From Flavobacterium terrae (lineage in GTDB: Bacteria > Bacteroidota > Bacteroidia > Flavobacteriales > Flavobacteriaceae): DNA of 64,000 nucleotides. Position 1 is the first letter of the stretch, and the number at the start of each line of letters is the position of its first letter. The position numbers were made by a program, and so were the translations under genes. This document shows positions 1 through 9,252 of this stretch, in pieces. The stretch lies in the NCBI RefSeq assembly GCF_900142035.1, contig NZ_FQZI01000004.1:124001-188000 (forward strand), in the 5' to 3' direction. The notes beneath the pieces are model-generated. The model made no database searches and was not told where the DNA came from. It saw only the letters and a list, made by a program, of their open reading frames with translations.

Positions 1-1192
1 TTTTTTTAACCTTAACATTAAAAAATCTTGAAATTTTAAAAACATTATTCAATTTCATCAAAACATAAAGCATTAATTTTTTTGAATAATGAGGATATCC
101 ATAAAAAAGTTCATCTCCTCCATCTCCTGTAAGGACTACTTTAAATTCCTCTGAAACTTTCTTAAATATTGCTATAGAAGGAATTCCACTATAATCCGCA
201 AAAGGTTCTTCATATACTTCTGCATAATCAGCAAAAGAATCATTCAAGTCTACATTTCTTAACATTACCCTATTGATTGGTAAATTATTCCTTTTAGAAA
301 GATAGTCAGCCCAATAAAACTCACTTAGCCTTTTATCTTCAAAGTCAACAAAAAATGTTTTAACCTCCTTGTAAAATTTTCTAGTAATTTTAGTCACAAT
401 AGTACTATCTACTCCTCCACTCATAAGAGTTGCAATAGGAACATCAGCAATAACTCTTTTAACAATTGCTTCTTTCATAAGATTAGAAACCGAGCTCTCT
501 TTAGCTGAGAAGGATTTAAAAACTGAGTTATTCTCCTCTTTAACATAAAACTGATTACCATCCTTCTGAAAAACTATAATTTTGCCAGGTAGCATGCTAT
601 TAATTCCCTTAATTATAGAAAAATGATCAGGAACAAAACCTAAAGCAAAATACAATTGAAGACCCTCAATACAAATATCTTTTTTCTTACAAAGTTTAGA
701 AACACCCCAAATACTTGAACTAAAAGAAACTACACCATCCTCAAAAGAGTAATATAATGGCTTTTTCCCTACTCTATCCTTTGTAATTACTAATTGTTGC
801 AACTGATGATCAAATAATCCCAAAGCCCACATACCTTCAAAATAATCGAAGCAAGATATACCCCACTCTAAATAAGAAGCGCAAAGTACTTCTGTATCAG
901 AAGATGTTTTAAAAACATAACCCTTTTTTTCAAGTATTTCTTTTAAAATCAGAAAATTATAGATTTCACCATTGAATACAACTGTTATTTTTTTATTTTC
1001 ATGCTGAAAAACAAAAGGCTGATTTGATCTTTCATCAAGATCGATAATTGCTAGACGGGAATGGCCAAAAACAAAACAATAATCAGTTATATATAATTGC
1101 GAATCTGGGCCTCGTTGATAGATTGTTTTATGTGCTTCTTTAAATAGATCTAAAGAAATTTTCGCGTTTGTAGTACCAATAATCCCACACAT
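1..1192 (-). CDS. AsnB-type glutamine-dependent amidotransferase, C-terminus cut by window edge
   Basis: The gene starts at an ATG at 1192 and is still open at base 1, giving 397 visible residues of a family that is usually about 600-630 long. The protein begins MCGIIG, so Cys2 is the N-terminal nucleophile of a class II glutamine amidotransferase. The synthetase domain shows the ATP-pyrophosphatase loop SGGVDST at residues 258-264. Housekeeping members convert aspartate to asparagine. Members inside polysaccharide loci (for example WbpS of Pseudomonas O-antigen clusters) are thought to amidate sugar uronic acids. Its place as last visible gene of a capsule locus with two UDP-sugar dehydrogenases favours the second role, which is inference. 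The 213-bp gap upstream (1193-1405) holds no gene. A TATTTTTG box on the minus strand at 1303-1310 could give it its own promoter, but no matching TTG was found. Confidence 0.88.
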   Translation of the reverse strand, partial: MCGIIGTTNAKISLDLFKEAHKTIYQRGPDSQLYITDYCFVFGHSRLAIIDLDERSNQPFVFQHENKKITVVFNGEIYNFLILKEILEKKGYVFKTSSDTEVLCASYLEWGISCFDYFEGMWALGLFDHQLQQLVITKDRVGKKPLYYSFEDGVVSFSSSIWGVSKLCKKKDICIEGLQLYFALGFVPDHFSIIKGINSMLPGKIIVFQKDGNQFYVKEENNSVFKSFSAKESSVSNLMKEAIVKRVIADVPIATLMSGGVDSTIVTKITRKFYKEVKTFFVDFEDKRLSEFYWADYLSKRNNLPINRVMLRNVDLNDSFADYAEVYEEPFADYSGIPSIAIFKKVSEEFKVVLTGDGGDELFYGYPHYSKKLMLYVLMKLNNVFKISRFFNVKVKK

Positions 1193-1405
1193 TTTTAAAA
1201 TTATTTTAATTTAAAAATTTTCAGGAAAAGTACAAATTTGAATCACAAATTTCATAATTTTCTGTTAAAAAAAACAAAAAAATCAATTTATTAAGATTGA
1301 ACCAAAAATAATCACAATTTCATTTTTTAATATACTCACAAACAACTATCTATCAGTAGTTTAGAAATATTTATAAATTAATTTGAAATATAAATCTTAA
1401 CAAGA

Positions 1406-2530
1406 TTATGATAAATATATTTGATTATAAACTTCTATCCAGTTGTTTATTTTAGTTTTCATCATAAAATTATCTTCTACTAATCTTATTGATCTATCGC
1501 ACATTTCAACATACTCCTCATTTGAAATTTCCAATACTTCATCAATAATTTTTGCAATAATCATTGGTGAATTATCTATATGATAACCACATTTATTTTT
1601 CTCCAAAATACTCCAAGGAGTACCAGTTGAGGCAATAACAGGAGTTCCTTGATTTAAAGATTCTACAACTACATTTCCAAAATTTTCATTTTCACTTAAC
1701 ATTAATGTCATATAAGAAGATGCATATATAATTTCTTTTTCATCACCTTCCTTAAACCCTTTAAATTCTATTTTGTCAACTAGATCGTATTCACTAATTT
1801 TAGTTTTTAAAAAGTCAAAATAATTTTGATGTCTCATTTCATGATTCCCAACAATTATAAATTTATAATCAGATTTTTTAAAAGTTTTACTTAAATACAG
1901 TCCTTCAATCATTTTATGAATTGATTTTTTATGATGTATTCTTCCTATATAAAGTAAATCTTTATTTTTTATCTTATTTAAAATTCTTTTTTTAGGTTTA
2001 AAATAATTTGGCAATTCAAACACTCTGCTTTTATTGAATTTTTTTTTAATTTCATCACTTTCCTTTTCGGATGTACTGTGAAAAAATACTCCCAAAGAAA
2101 ACAATTTATAAAAAACCAAAACTATTTTTTTAAGTAAATTATTATAAATCAAAGCCTTATCACTCAACTCTCCTCTAGCTGAAATCAAAATCTTTTTATG
2201 TCTAAAAAAAAGTCTTGAAATAAAGAAACTCAACAATGAACTTTTACTAAAAAAACCATTAAGATGTAAAATTTCACTATTTTTTATTCCTAAATAAATC
2301 AATTTTATTTTTTTGAGATAATTTTTTTTATTATCGTAATAAACTTGACCATAATATGTTTTCGTATATTCATTAGTCTTTACTAAACCATCTTTTATAC
2401 CTATTGTGTTTGTAAAAATTTGAACTTCAAATCCGTTTGAAGTTAGTTCGTCTGTCAACCAATAAACACTATTACAAGGTCCACCTATTTGTGAAGGGTA
2501 AAAAGCATCAATAGGAAAAAAAAGCTTCAT
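1406..2530 (-). CDS. Glycosyltransferase, GT4 family (GT-B fold)
   Basis: A 374-residue protein with the layout of GT4 retaining glycosyltransferases. The N-terminal acceptor half begins MKLFFPIDAFYPSQIGG, with the Gly-rich turn typical of the family. The C-terminal donor half carries the E-x7-E type motif in ENFGNVVVESLNQGTP around residues 280-300. It lacks a signal peptide, so it should act on the cytoplasmic face, adding one sugar to the undecaprenyl-linked repeat unit. It sits 7 bp after the next glycosyltransferase in the minus-strand capsule operon. Donor and acceptor sugars cannot be read from the sequence. The gene is very AT-rich, with many A and T runs, like its neighbours in this variable block. 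Confidence 0.88.
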   Translation of the reverse strand: MKLFFPIDAFYPSQIGGPCNSVYWLTDELTSNGFEVQIFTNTIGIKDGLVKTNEYTKTYYGQVYYDNKKNYLKKIKLIYLGIKNSEILHLNGFFSKSSLLSFFISRLFFRHKKILISARGELSDKALIYNNLLKKIVLVFYKLFSLGVFFHSTSEKESDEIKKKFNKSRVFELPNYFKPKKRILNKIKNKDLLYIGRIHHKKSIHKMIEGLYLSKTFKKSDYKFIIVGNHEMRHQNYFDFLKTKISEYDLVDKIEFKGFKEGDEKEIIYASSYMTLMLSENENFGNVVVESLNQGTPVIASTGTPWSILEKNKCGYHIDNSPMIIAKIIDEVLEISNEEYVEMCDRSIRLVEDNFMMKTKINNWIEVYNQIYLS

Positions 2531-2537
2531 TATTTTA

Positions 2538-3524
2538 TTAATTATTTTTTAATACTTCTTTGTATAAATCTAGGTATTTGTTGGCTATAATCTCTGGTGA
2601 ATAATTTTTAATATTTTCTTTCCCCTTTTGTATTAATTCTTTTCTTAGTTCAGTATCATTAACAAGTTTAGTTATAGCATTTTTTATTTCTTCTTCAGAC
2701 TTGGGGTTAATTAAAAGAGCTGCTCCACCTGAAACTTCTTTCATAGGGCTTTTGTTAGAAGTTATAACCGCACAATTTTGAGCTTGAGCTTCAAGAATAG
2801 GCAAACCAAATCCTTCATACAAAGAAGGAAAACACAAAATATCCGATCTCTTGTAATAATCGATTAATTCAAATTCCGATACGGTTATTTCATTAACAAA
2901 ATCAATTTTATTATCTACTAATAGTGCAAAAAGTTTTTTTGTAAGCTTACCTATAATTATAAGTTTAACATTTAAACCTATTATAGCTTTAAATAATCTT
3001 TCTCTATTCTTGTTTTTTGTAGATCCAATGACAAGTATTAATGGCTTAGAATTTTCAGACAACAGTAATTGTTTTTCTACTGGAACTGTTAAGCAATTGG
3101 GTATTACCCTAATTTTCTTTTCTGCCCATGGCAATAAGATAGCAATTTCTTTTTTAGTTTTTAGAGAAATCACAGTAATATATTTTAATTTTTTTAAGGG
3201 TAAGTAAAGCCAAAATAAAAAATACAAACGTTTTTTTACTCCTTTAAGATTTTTTAAACCTACAAGATCATGAATTGTTAAAATAGTTCTTTTAGAATCT
3301 AAAAACAAACTTGCCCAATGTATATCTCCGGTTATATGATTAATATCTCCTTGATTCTTTCTAAAATAAAATCCAGTTTTCAAGATCATTTTCAAAGAAT
3401 ATGGGTTAATTATATTGACACATTGAACATTTTTCTTTAAAAATTCAATTTTTAATATACCAAATAGCTTTTCAATGCTAATTTGATTATCAGCGGGATT
3501 TCTTTCAAAAAAATGAATCTTCAT
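2538..3524 (-). CDS. Glycosyltransferase, GT4 family
   Basis: A GT4-type glycosyltransferase of 328 residues if started at the ATG at 3524 (MKIHFFERNP). A TTG two codons further upstream is open too, but it overlaps the upstream stop, so I prefer the ATG, which lies 2 bp after the TGA of the upstream membrane protein. The donor-binding motif YEGFGLPILEAQAQ lies around residues 238-251, with the two Glu residues of the E-x7-E motif. A following segment reads SPMKEVSGGAALLINP, as in mannosyl- and rhamnosyltransferases of this clan. It probably adds one residue of the capsule or O-antigen repeat unit. Specificity is unknown. Confidence 0.88.
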   Translation of the reverse strand: MKIHFFERNPADNQISIEKLFGILKIEFLKKNVQCVNIINPYSLKMILKTGFYFRKNQGDINHITGDIHWASLFLDSKRTILTIHDLVGLKNLKGVKKRLYFLFWLYLPLKKLKYITVISLKTKKEIAILLPWAEKKIRVIPNCLTVPVEKQLLLSENSKPLILVIGSTKNKNRERLFKAIIGLNVKLIIIGKLTKKLFALLVDNKIDFVNEITVSEFELIDYYKRSDILCFPSLYEGFGLPILEAQAQNCAVITSNKSPMKEVSGGAALLINPKSEEEIKNAITKLVNDTELRKELIQKGKENIKNYSPEIIANKYLDLYKEVLKNN

Positions 3525-3526
3525 AA

Positions 3527-4600
3527 TCAAAAACTAAAAAATATAGTATTATACGGAACAAAAAGATGTGGATATAACGAAATCGACTTCCAAAAAACAA
3601 ATCCAAAAAAAATCACAAAAAACAAAAAAAGAATTCTTTTACTATTTGATTTTAAAACTATATATCCAAACCAAGAATATATTATGCATTCGTATATAGA
3701 AAAATAAATTGTAAATCTACCTGCCAAATATACAAAGTTAAATTTTACCCATAGATAAACAACCAAAGACAGAATAGAAATATTAAGAAAAAAATGATAC
3801 CCATCTAACTTACTAAATGATTTTCTAAAATAGAAAAGAAAACAAACAGGCAACAATTTTCTTGCAATACCTAATATCAAAAAAACTGGATCAATTTGAA
3901 TATGATTGATTTTCTTATAACTATTAAAACGTTCATGAAAATGCGGAAAATAATCTTTATTGATTTCAAAAAACCACAATAAATTTTTTTCAGACAAAAT
4001 AGAAAATGATAATAGCCCAAAAACGACTAAAGCCAATAAATCATGCCTTTTAAATTCCATGTTACAAATAGGCAAAAAAAGCATCATTATAGCTGTAAAA
4101 TGGAACCCTGATGCAATCAAGACACAAGTTACAAATAAAAGATATTTTCTTTTTATCAAAAATTGAATTGAAAAAAAAACTATTCCCAACGCGATAAGTT
4201 GTCTATTATTACCCCAAAAGCCAATGATATTAACAAAAAAACATAGTAACGCAAAAATAGGATACTGTGTAAATTTTTTAATCGTAAATACATATAGAAA
4301 TGTAGTAAATAAAGATATCCCTAATAAGAAAAAAGTGTAATGAAGATTTAAAATTTTAAAAAGCTTTGTAAGTAAAAGATAGAGAAAATCATATCTCCCA
4401 TTATGCAAGTCTACACTATTGAATAATTTAGTATAACTATTGTGATACATTTGAAAATCAACTCCACTATTCCATCTTAAACCATCAATAATTGCGACAA
4501 TGAAGGCCAATAAATAAAAAAAAAGCAAATTATTTTTTTCAAAGAAAATTTCCCTATAACTAAAAAAAATCAGAACAAAAAATAATAAAATCAATACCAT
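3527..4600 (-). CDS. EpsG-like polysaccharide polymerase/membrane protein
   Basis: A 357-residue, very hydrophobic protein with about ten predicted membrane segments. Residues 40-60 read DGLRWNSGVDFQMYHNSYT. This matches the 'R-x-x-x-G-x-D-x-x-x-Y' signature at the first periplasmic loop of EpsG-family proteins, which are Wzy-like polysaccharide polymerases. The start is an ATG at 4600, 14 bp after the stop of the neighbouring Wzy-like gene. EpsG proteins are thought to join lipid-linked repeat units on the outer face of the inner membrane. A second polymerase-like protein is encoded immediately upstream, so one of the two may have another role. Family assignment is by pattern only. Confidence 0.7.
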   Translation of the reverse strand: MVLILLFFVLIFFSYREIFFEKNNLLFFYLLAFIVAIIDGLRWNSGVDFQMYHNSYTKLFNSVDLHNGRYDFLYLLLTKLFKILNLHYTFFLLGISLFTTFLYVFTIKKFTQYPIFALLCFFVNIIGFWGNNRQLIALGIVFFSIQFLIKRKYLLFVTCVLIASGFHFTAIMMLFLPICNMEFKRHDLLALVVFGLLSFSILSEKNLLWFFEINKDYFPHFHERFNSYKKINHIQIDPVFLILGIARKLLPVCFLFYFRKSFSKLDGYHFFLNISILSLVVYLWVKFNFVYLAGRFTIYFSIYECIIYSWFGYIVLKSNSKRILFLFFVIFFGFVFWKSISLYPHLFVPYNTIFFSF

Positions 4601-4614
4601 CTATACTTATTTTC

Positions 4615-6048
4615 TTAAGATTTACTATTTGTTCTTTTTATAAAAACTCTATAAAAGATAAATGCTATTAAAGTACTTTGCAAAATACCTGAAATCAGAA
4701 AATAAATATCAGATTCAACTTTTAAAAGTTGAACTAAAACTATAATATACATCAATAATCCTAAAAAAATATTTGTAGCAAAACGATGTTGGTAATATGA
4801 TATAAATAATCCAAAAAATACGAAAAGAATTAAAACATAAAAATATCCTCCTTCAAAATATGCCCATCCATAAGTAGTTGCCGATAAAGAATTTCCGGAC
4901 CATCCTCTTACCATATAATTAAGAATCTCTCCTGTTTCTGATTTGGGCTTGTCTGGTATAATAAATCTGGGTAAAATCCAAGCTACTGGCAAATAAATAT
5001 ACCTATCCATATTTTTATAATAGTTCCATGAATTTTCATTTTCCACTGTATAAATAATATAAGGAAATAAGGACAATCTATCAGAAAAACTATCAGCTCC
5101 CTCTGAAAAATTATCACTAAAGTCAGAATCAAAAGTTTTAACTAAAGCAATTCCTAGTGCATCATTTCTATCAATAGATGGTTTATCTCTTAAAATTGCT
5201 CTATAATTATCATTTAATGGATAAATTAATACCCCTAGAAAAACAAGACTATAAAATATATTTTTTGGGATTTTATTACCACCCATCAAAAAAGGAATCA
5301 ACACAATTATAAAAGGTGTAATGATGGACTCTTTCATTCCTGACAAAAAACCATAAAGAATCTGAACTCCAAAATAGATAAAAAAACAAATATTAAATGT
5401 AGAGTTTTTATATTTATAAAGGTATTTGAAAATTGAGTAAACAGACAATATCATCGAAGACAAAAGAAATACTATCTGAAATAAAAAAGAGATATCTGAA
5501 GCAGTATTTTCTTGAAAAGTTCCATACCCAACTTCACCTGACAACATCAAATAAAGCTGTATTAGTGCAATTAAAATTGAAATAAAATAAAAAAAATCCG
5601 GATAAGAAATTCGATAATTTATTTGATCTTGACTATTATTTTGTTTTTTATTCCAAAAAATTTTCGCTAAATTTTCACTTATTTTTAAACCTAAAACACC
5701 TATAAAAACTACTAAAACAGAAGGCAACACATATTCTTTCTTTACAACATATTCTTTAAAAGAATTGAATTCACCTCCCAATCCATCAATCATTCCGAAG
5801 AAATCTAAAATAATGAACAAAAAAGTTGATAATCTAAACCAATCAAGTAGTAAAGGCCTGCCTTTTATATACCAATTTTTTACAAATTGATTTAAAGTCA
5901 TATACATTATTATACCACAAAGCATAACTGCATAAACAATTTCAGAATCATCAACTACACATATGATTCTAAACAAAAAAATGCTGTAAAAAATCCACGA
6001 AATTAATTGAATTATAAAATAAACTTTATTTGATAATTTAAAATTCAT
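4615..6048 (-). CDS. Wzy-type O-antigen/oligosaccharide repeat unit polymerase
   Basis: A 477-residue integral membrane protein with about twelve hydrophobic segments and one large hydrophilic loop near residues 290-385. That loop contains NYRAILRDKPSIDRNDALG and later YGWAYFEGGYF. A large periplasmic loop with Arg-rich motifs followed by a conserved W/F/E/G-rich segment is characteristic of Wzy-like polymerases, which polymerise undecaprenyl-linked units after flipping by Wzx. The stop of the preceding gene overlaps its start by one base (TAATG), so translational coupling is likely. Primary sequence is poorly conserved in this family, and the call rests on topology, the loop and locus context. 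Confidence 0.75.
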   Translation of the reverse strand: MNFKLSNKVYFIIQLISWIFYSIFLFRIICVVDDSEIVYAVMLCGIIMYMTLNQFVKNWYIKGRPLLLDWFRLSTFLFIILDFFGMIDGLGGEFNSFKEYVVKKEYVLPSVLVVFIGVLGLKISENLAKIFWNKKQNNSQDQINYRISYPDFFYFISILIALIQLYLMLSGEVGYGTFQENTASDISFLFQIVFLLSSMILSVYSIFKYLYKYKNSTFNICFFIYFGVQILYGFLSGMKESIITPFIIVLIPFLMGGNKIPKNIFYSLVFLGVLIYPLNDNYRAILRDKPSIDRNDALGIALVKTFDSDFSDNFSEGADSFSDRLSLFPYIIYTVENENSWNYYKNMDRYIYLPVAWILPRFIIPDKPKSETGEILNYMVRGWSGNSLSATTYGWAYFEGGYFYVLILFVFFGLFISYYQHRFATNIFLGLLMYIIVLVQLLKVESDIYFLISGILQSTLIAFIFYRVFIKRTNSKS

Positions 6049-7040
6049 TAAACAATTTTTAATATTTGTTCCAATCTTTTCTCATAAGTATGATGAAGAG
6101 TAAAATGAGCTTGTTGTTCAAAAGCTATTTTATACCTTAGGGTAGGCTCATCAATATAATATCTAATTAATTCTATTGCTTGATCAATTGTTTTAAATGT
6201 AAACTCCTTTAAATCTACAAAAGAATATTCCTCCAAAATAGGCTTATAATCACATATTTGAAATCCTCCTATTCCTGCAATTTCAAAAAATTTAACGTTT
6301 GCTGAATTGATTTCAGCATAATGAAAATTATTAAATATAATTTTTGATCCAAATAAAACATCTGCTTTTCTCTCACCTGTGATATATTCATTTCTGAAAT
6401 TTTTCATAATTTTTTGATTCGGAAACCGCTTATCAGGAACACCAAAGAGTGATACATTTATACCTGAATCTATTAATTTATCAATCATTTTAGATCGATA
6501 AGGATACATTGTTCCAAATGCCACAACATCAATATTTATTTCACTTTCCAGAATCTCTCTATCCTTATTTGGAGATTTATGGTATCGACTATTTAATGCT
6601 TCAGGCAGATAAAAAGCATTAAGCCCCATTTTATCTTTCATAAAATTCACAATAAAAGGATCTTTGGTAAAATATGCATCATACTCTGAAGCGAAAATTT
6701 GTTGATAACCAAAGGTTGTTACAGCATCAGGATTTATATGAATTACTGGAGTACTTTTTAAATTATTTTTAATAATCTTTATACAAATTGGATTAATAAA
6801 TCTATAAGTACAAATAACTAAATCAGGTTGAATACTAATTATTTTATGAGCAATTTTTTTAAAAATATTTGAATCATATTTGGGAAAAAGTTTTGTTGCC
6901 CAATAATTATATTTATAGGGGATGTTAATTACATCAGACATATCAACATGGTGAACTTCATGCCCCATATGAACAAGTGTATCGTTTATATGAAACTCCA
7001 AACTATCAAAGTTTTTGCTACCTAAAAGAGCTATCTTCAT
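6048..7040 (-). CDS. CgeB-like glycosyltransferase
   Basis: A 330-residue soluble protein that resembles the CgeB/DUF3880 type of GT-B glycosyltransferase. The N-terminal domain begins MKIALLGSKNFDSLEFHI and includes PVIHINPDAVTTFGYQ around residue 100. The C-terminal domain includes SANVKFFEIAGIGGFQICD around residues 245-265, the place where this family binds the nucleotide-sugar donor. Near the C-terminus lies a HTYEKRLEQIL segment of the kind that ends many such transferases. It overlaps the upstream flippase by 4 bp (ATGA) and the downstream polymerase by 1 bp, so the three genes are tightly coupled. It is probably one of the transferases that build the repeat unit. Confidence 0.8.
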   Translation of the reverse strand: MKIALLGSKNFDSLEFHINDTLVHMGHEVHHVDMSDVINIPYKYNYWATKLFPKYDSNIFKKIAHKIISIQPDLVICTYRFINPICIKIIKNNLKSTPVIHINPDAVTTFGYQQIFASEYDAYFTKDPFIVNFMKDKMGLNAFYLPEALNSRYHKSPNKDREILESEINIDVVAFGTMYPYRSKMIDKLIDSGINVSLFGVPDKRFPNQKIMKNFRNEYITGERKADVLFGSKIIFNNFHYAEINSANVKFFEIAGIGGFQICDYKPILEEYSFVDLKEFTFKTIDQAIELIRYYIDEPTLRYKIAFEQQAHFTLHHTYEKRLEQILKIV

Positions 7041-8308
7041 AAATTACTAATATCTTGAATATGATTTATTTTATTATAATTTAACCAAATGACAAGTAAT
7101 CTTACTACACCAGAAATAACAAGTCCAAAAAAAGCTCCATTCAGTCCTAATTTAGGTATTAAGATTATATTTAATATGACTCCTATAATTGCAGAGACAA
7201 GGTTAGCCATTAAAATCACCTTAGTTCTTTTTTGGAAATAAAATATTACTTCAAAAAGATATGCAAAAGTAATTAAAAAATAACCTAGTGCACTCCAAAA
7301 TATAATATGAAATCCTTCTGAATAGTTTTTAGAAAGCAAAATACTCCCTAAAAAATCATATCCTAAATACAACGAAAAGAGTAAAATTAAGCCAATAAAA
7401 AAATAAGTTTTTGCATATTTTTTTATTTTTTGTTTCTTTTCATAGAAAGTAGCTTCTTGATTAAAAACAATTGGTGTTAATATTGCCAAAAAAAAAGGAT
7501 TTAGCATTAAAAATACTTTTGAACCAAGACTCACATTTGCATTATATAACCCCACTTCTTTTAGAGATAAAAAATATTCAATTAAATATCTATCAAAATA
7601 ACTATTAATCCAATTCCAAAATGCTAGAATCATTAAAGGCCATGAATAAACTAAATATTTTTTTAAGTAAACTTTAAAAGCTATTGAACTTTTACTCAAT
7701 TTGAATATCTGATATTTTTTAATAAAAAATACAACAACAACTATATATGAAAGTATTTGTACAAACCACAACAATATAACTGAATCTATATAAATTTTAA
7801 AGAAAAAAATAGCAATAATTAAAAAAAGTAAAGTTAGTATATTAAAAAACATCCCTAGTTTTGAAAATTGTCTTAAATCTCCTTTTACATTGAAATAATC
7901 TAACAAAAGATTATACAAAAAGTTTGCAGGAAACACTAAAATTGTAAGAAAAAAAATTTCAGTATTTAACTTATCATTAAACCACAAAGCAATAGTCAAA
8001 AAACAAACAGAAGCTAAATTTAGAAGAGATGTTAGTTTTAAATAAATACGAAAATTATCCTTTAATAATTTTGTATTAGTTATTGTCTTTAAATATTGCA
8101 AAAGTGGGCTAATAAATAAACTAAAAAAGAAAGTGTAGGTAGCTAATAATATATTGTATTCACCAAACTCTCTTGGTAAAAAATATATTGCAATTAATTT
8201 CCCAAACAAAATTCCTATTAATGCACTGATAATTTGCGAAGACAATAAAAAAAGTTTATCTCTATTTATAAACTTTAAATTCCAATTTTTATCTATAATT
8301 CTTTTCAA
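7037..8308 (-). CDS. Wzx-type polysaccharide flippase (MATE/PST clan)
   Basis: A 423-residue protein made almost entirely of hydrophobic helices (about twelve), with short basic loops. This is the build of Wzx/PST flippases that move undecaprenyl-linked repeat units across the inner membrane. The N-terminal part contains GILFGKLIAIYFLPREFGEY, and the PREFGEYN segment after helix 1 is a family hallmark. No ATG lies near the N-terminus. The only plausible start is a TTG at 8308, 2 bp after the rfbA stop, giving MKRIIDKNWNLKF. This unusual start may lower its expression relative to the upstream nucleotide-sugar genes. It marks the beginning of the variable, most AT-rich part of the locus. Confidence 0.85.
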   Translation of the reverse strand: MKRIIDKNWNLKFINRDKLFLLSSQIISALIGILFGKLIAIYFLPREFGEYNILLATYTFFFSLFISPLLQYLKTITNTKLLKDNFRIYLKLTSLLNLASVCFLTIALWFNDKLNTEIFFLTILVFPANFLYNLLLDYFNVKGDLRQFSKLGMFFNILTLLFLIIAIFFFKIYIDSVILLWFVQILSYIVVVVFFIKKYQIFKLSKSSIAFKVYLKKYLVYSWPLMILAFWNWINSYFDRYLIEYFLSLKEVGLYNANVSLGSKVFLMLNPFFLAILTPIVFNQEATFYEKKQKIKKYAKTYFFIGLILLFSLYLGYDFLGSILLSKNYSEGFHIIFWSALGYFLITFAYLFEVIFYFQKRTKVILMANLVSAIIGVILNIILIPKLGLNGAFFGLVISGVVRLLVIWLNYNKINHIQDISNL

Positions 8309-8310
8309 AA

Positions 8311-9183
8311 TTATTTTGAAATTTTTCTCAAATATTCTGCATAAGTACTTTTACCTAAATTCTTGGCTGTATCAATAAATTTTTCTTTAGATATAAAACC
8401 TTTACGAAAAGCAACTTCTTCAATACAGGCTATTTTTAAACCAGTTCTTTTTTCGACTGCTTTTACAAACTCAGTAGCCTCTGTTAATGATTCATGAGTT
8501 CCTGTATCTAGCCAAGCGAATCCACGCCCCATTAATTGCAAATTTAATTTACCTTGATCTAAATATTCTTGATTAACTGTAGTTATTTCAAGTTCACCTC
8601 TATGTGAAGGCTTTACATTTTTAGCAATATTTACAACAGAATTTGGATAAAAATATAACCCAACAACAGCAAAATTTGATTTTGGTTCAATTGGTTTTTC
8701 CTCAATAGAAAGAACCTTACCACTTTCATCAAATTCAGCAACTCCGTAACGTTCAGGATCATCAACATAATATCCAAAAACAGTTGCTTCTTTTCTTTCA
8801 GTAACAATATTTACGGCATTTGACAACAAGTTTTGAAGTCCTGCTCCATAAAAAATATTATCCCCAAGTATTAAACAGACATCATCATTCCCAATAAATT
8901 CCTCTCCAAGAATAAAAGCCTGTGCAAGACCATCTGGAGAAGGTTGTTCTACATAAGAAAGTTTCAACCCAATTTGATTACCATCTCCAAAAAGTCTTTT
9001 GAAATTTGGTAAATCATGAGGTGTAGAAATGATAAGAATGTCTTTGATTCCTGCTAACATTAACACTGATAGCGGATAATAAATCATTGGCTTATCATAA
9101 ATAGGTAATAATTGTTTAGACACCACTTGTGTTAGTGGATGTAAGCGTGTACCAGATCCTCCTGCTAAAATAATTCCCTTCAT
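8311..9183 (-). CDS. rfbA: Glucose-1-phosphate thymidylyltransferase RfbA/RmlA
   Basis: A 290-residue nucleotidyltransferase matching the usual 290-295. It makes dTDP-glucose from dTTP and glucose-1-phosphate. The N-terminal pyrophosphorylase signature [19 protein letters not shown] occupies residues 8-26, followed by [19 protein letters not shown]. The sugar-binding segment [19 protein letters not shown] and the allosteric region [13 protein letters not shown] are intact. It lies downstream of rfbB with an unusual 69-bp spacer. Neither rfbC nor rfbD is in view, so the product need not end as dTDP-rhamnose. Confidence 0.96.
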   Translation of the reverse strand: MKGIILAGGSGTRLHPLTQVVSKQLLPIYDKPMIYYPLSVLMLAGIKDILIISTPHDLPNFKRLFGDGNQIGLKLSYVEQPSPDGLAQAFILGEEFIGNDDVCLILGDNIFYGAGLQNLLSNAVNIVTERKEATVFGYYVDDPERYGVAEFDESGKVLSIEEKPIEPKSNFAVVGLYFYPNSVVNIAKNVKPSHRGELEITTVNQEYLDQGKLNLQLMGRGFAWLDTGTHESLTEATEFVKAVEKRTGLKIACIEEVAFRKGFISKEKFIDTAKNLGKSTYAEYLRKISK

Positions 9184-9252
9184 ATTAAAAGTTTTCAGCC
9201 TTCAGCTATTAGATATAAGCAAAATATATTGCATACAGCTTAGTAGCAATAA

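Noticed and set aside
3483..3707. Plus-strand frame across the glycosyltransferase/EpsG junction
   Set aside because: It crosses the end of one real minus-strand gene and the start of another. Composition is that of an antisense reading of AT-rich DNA.
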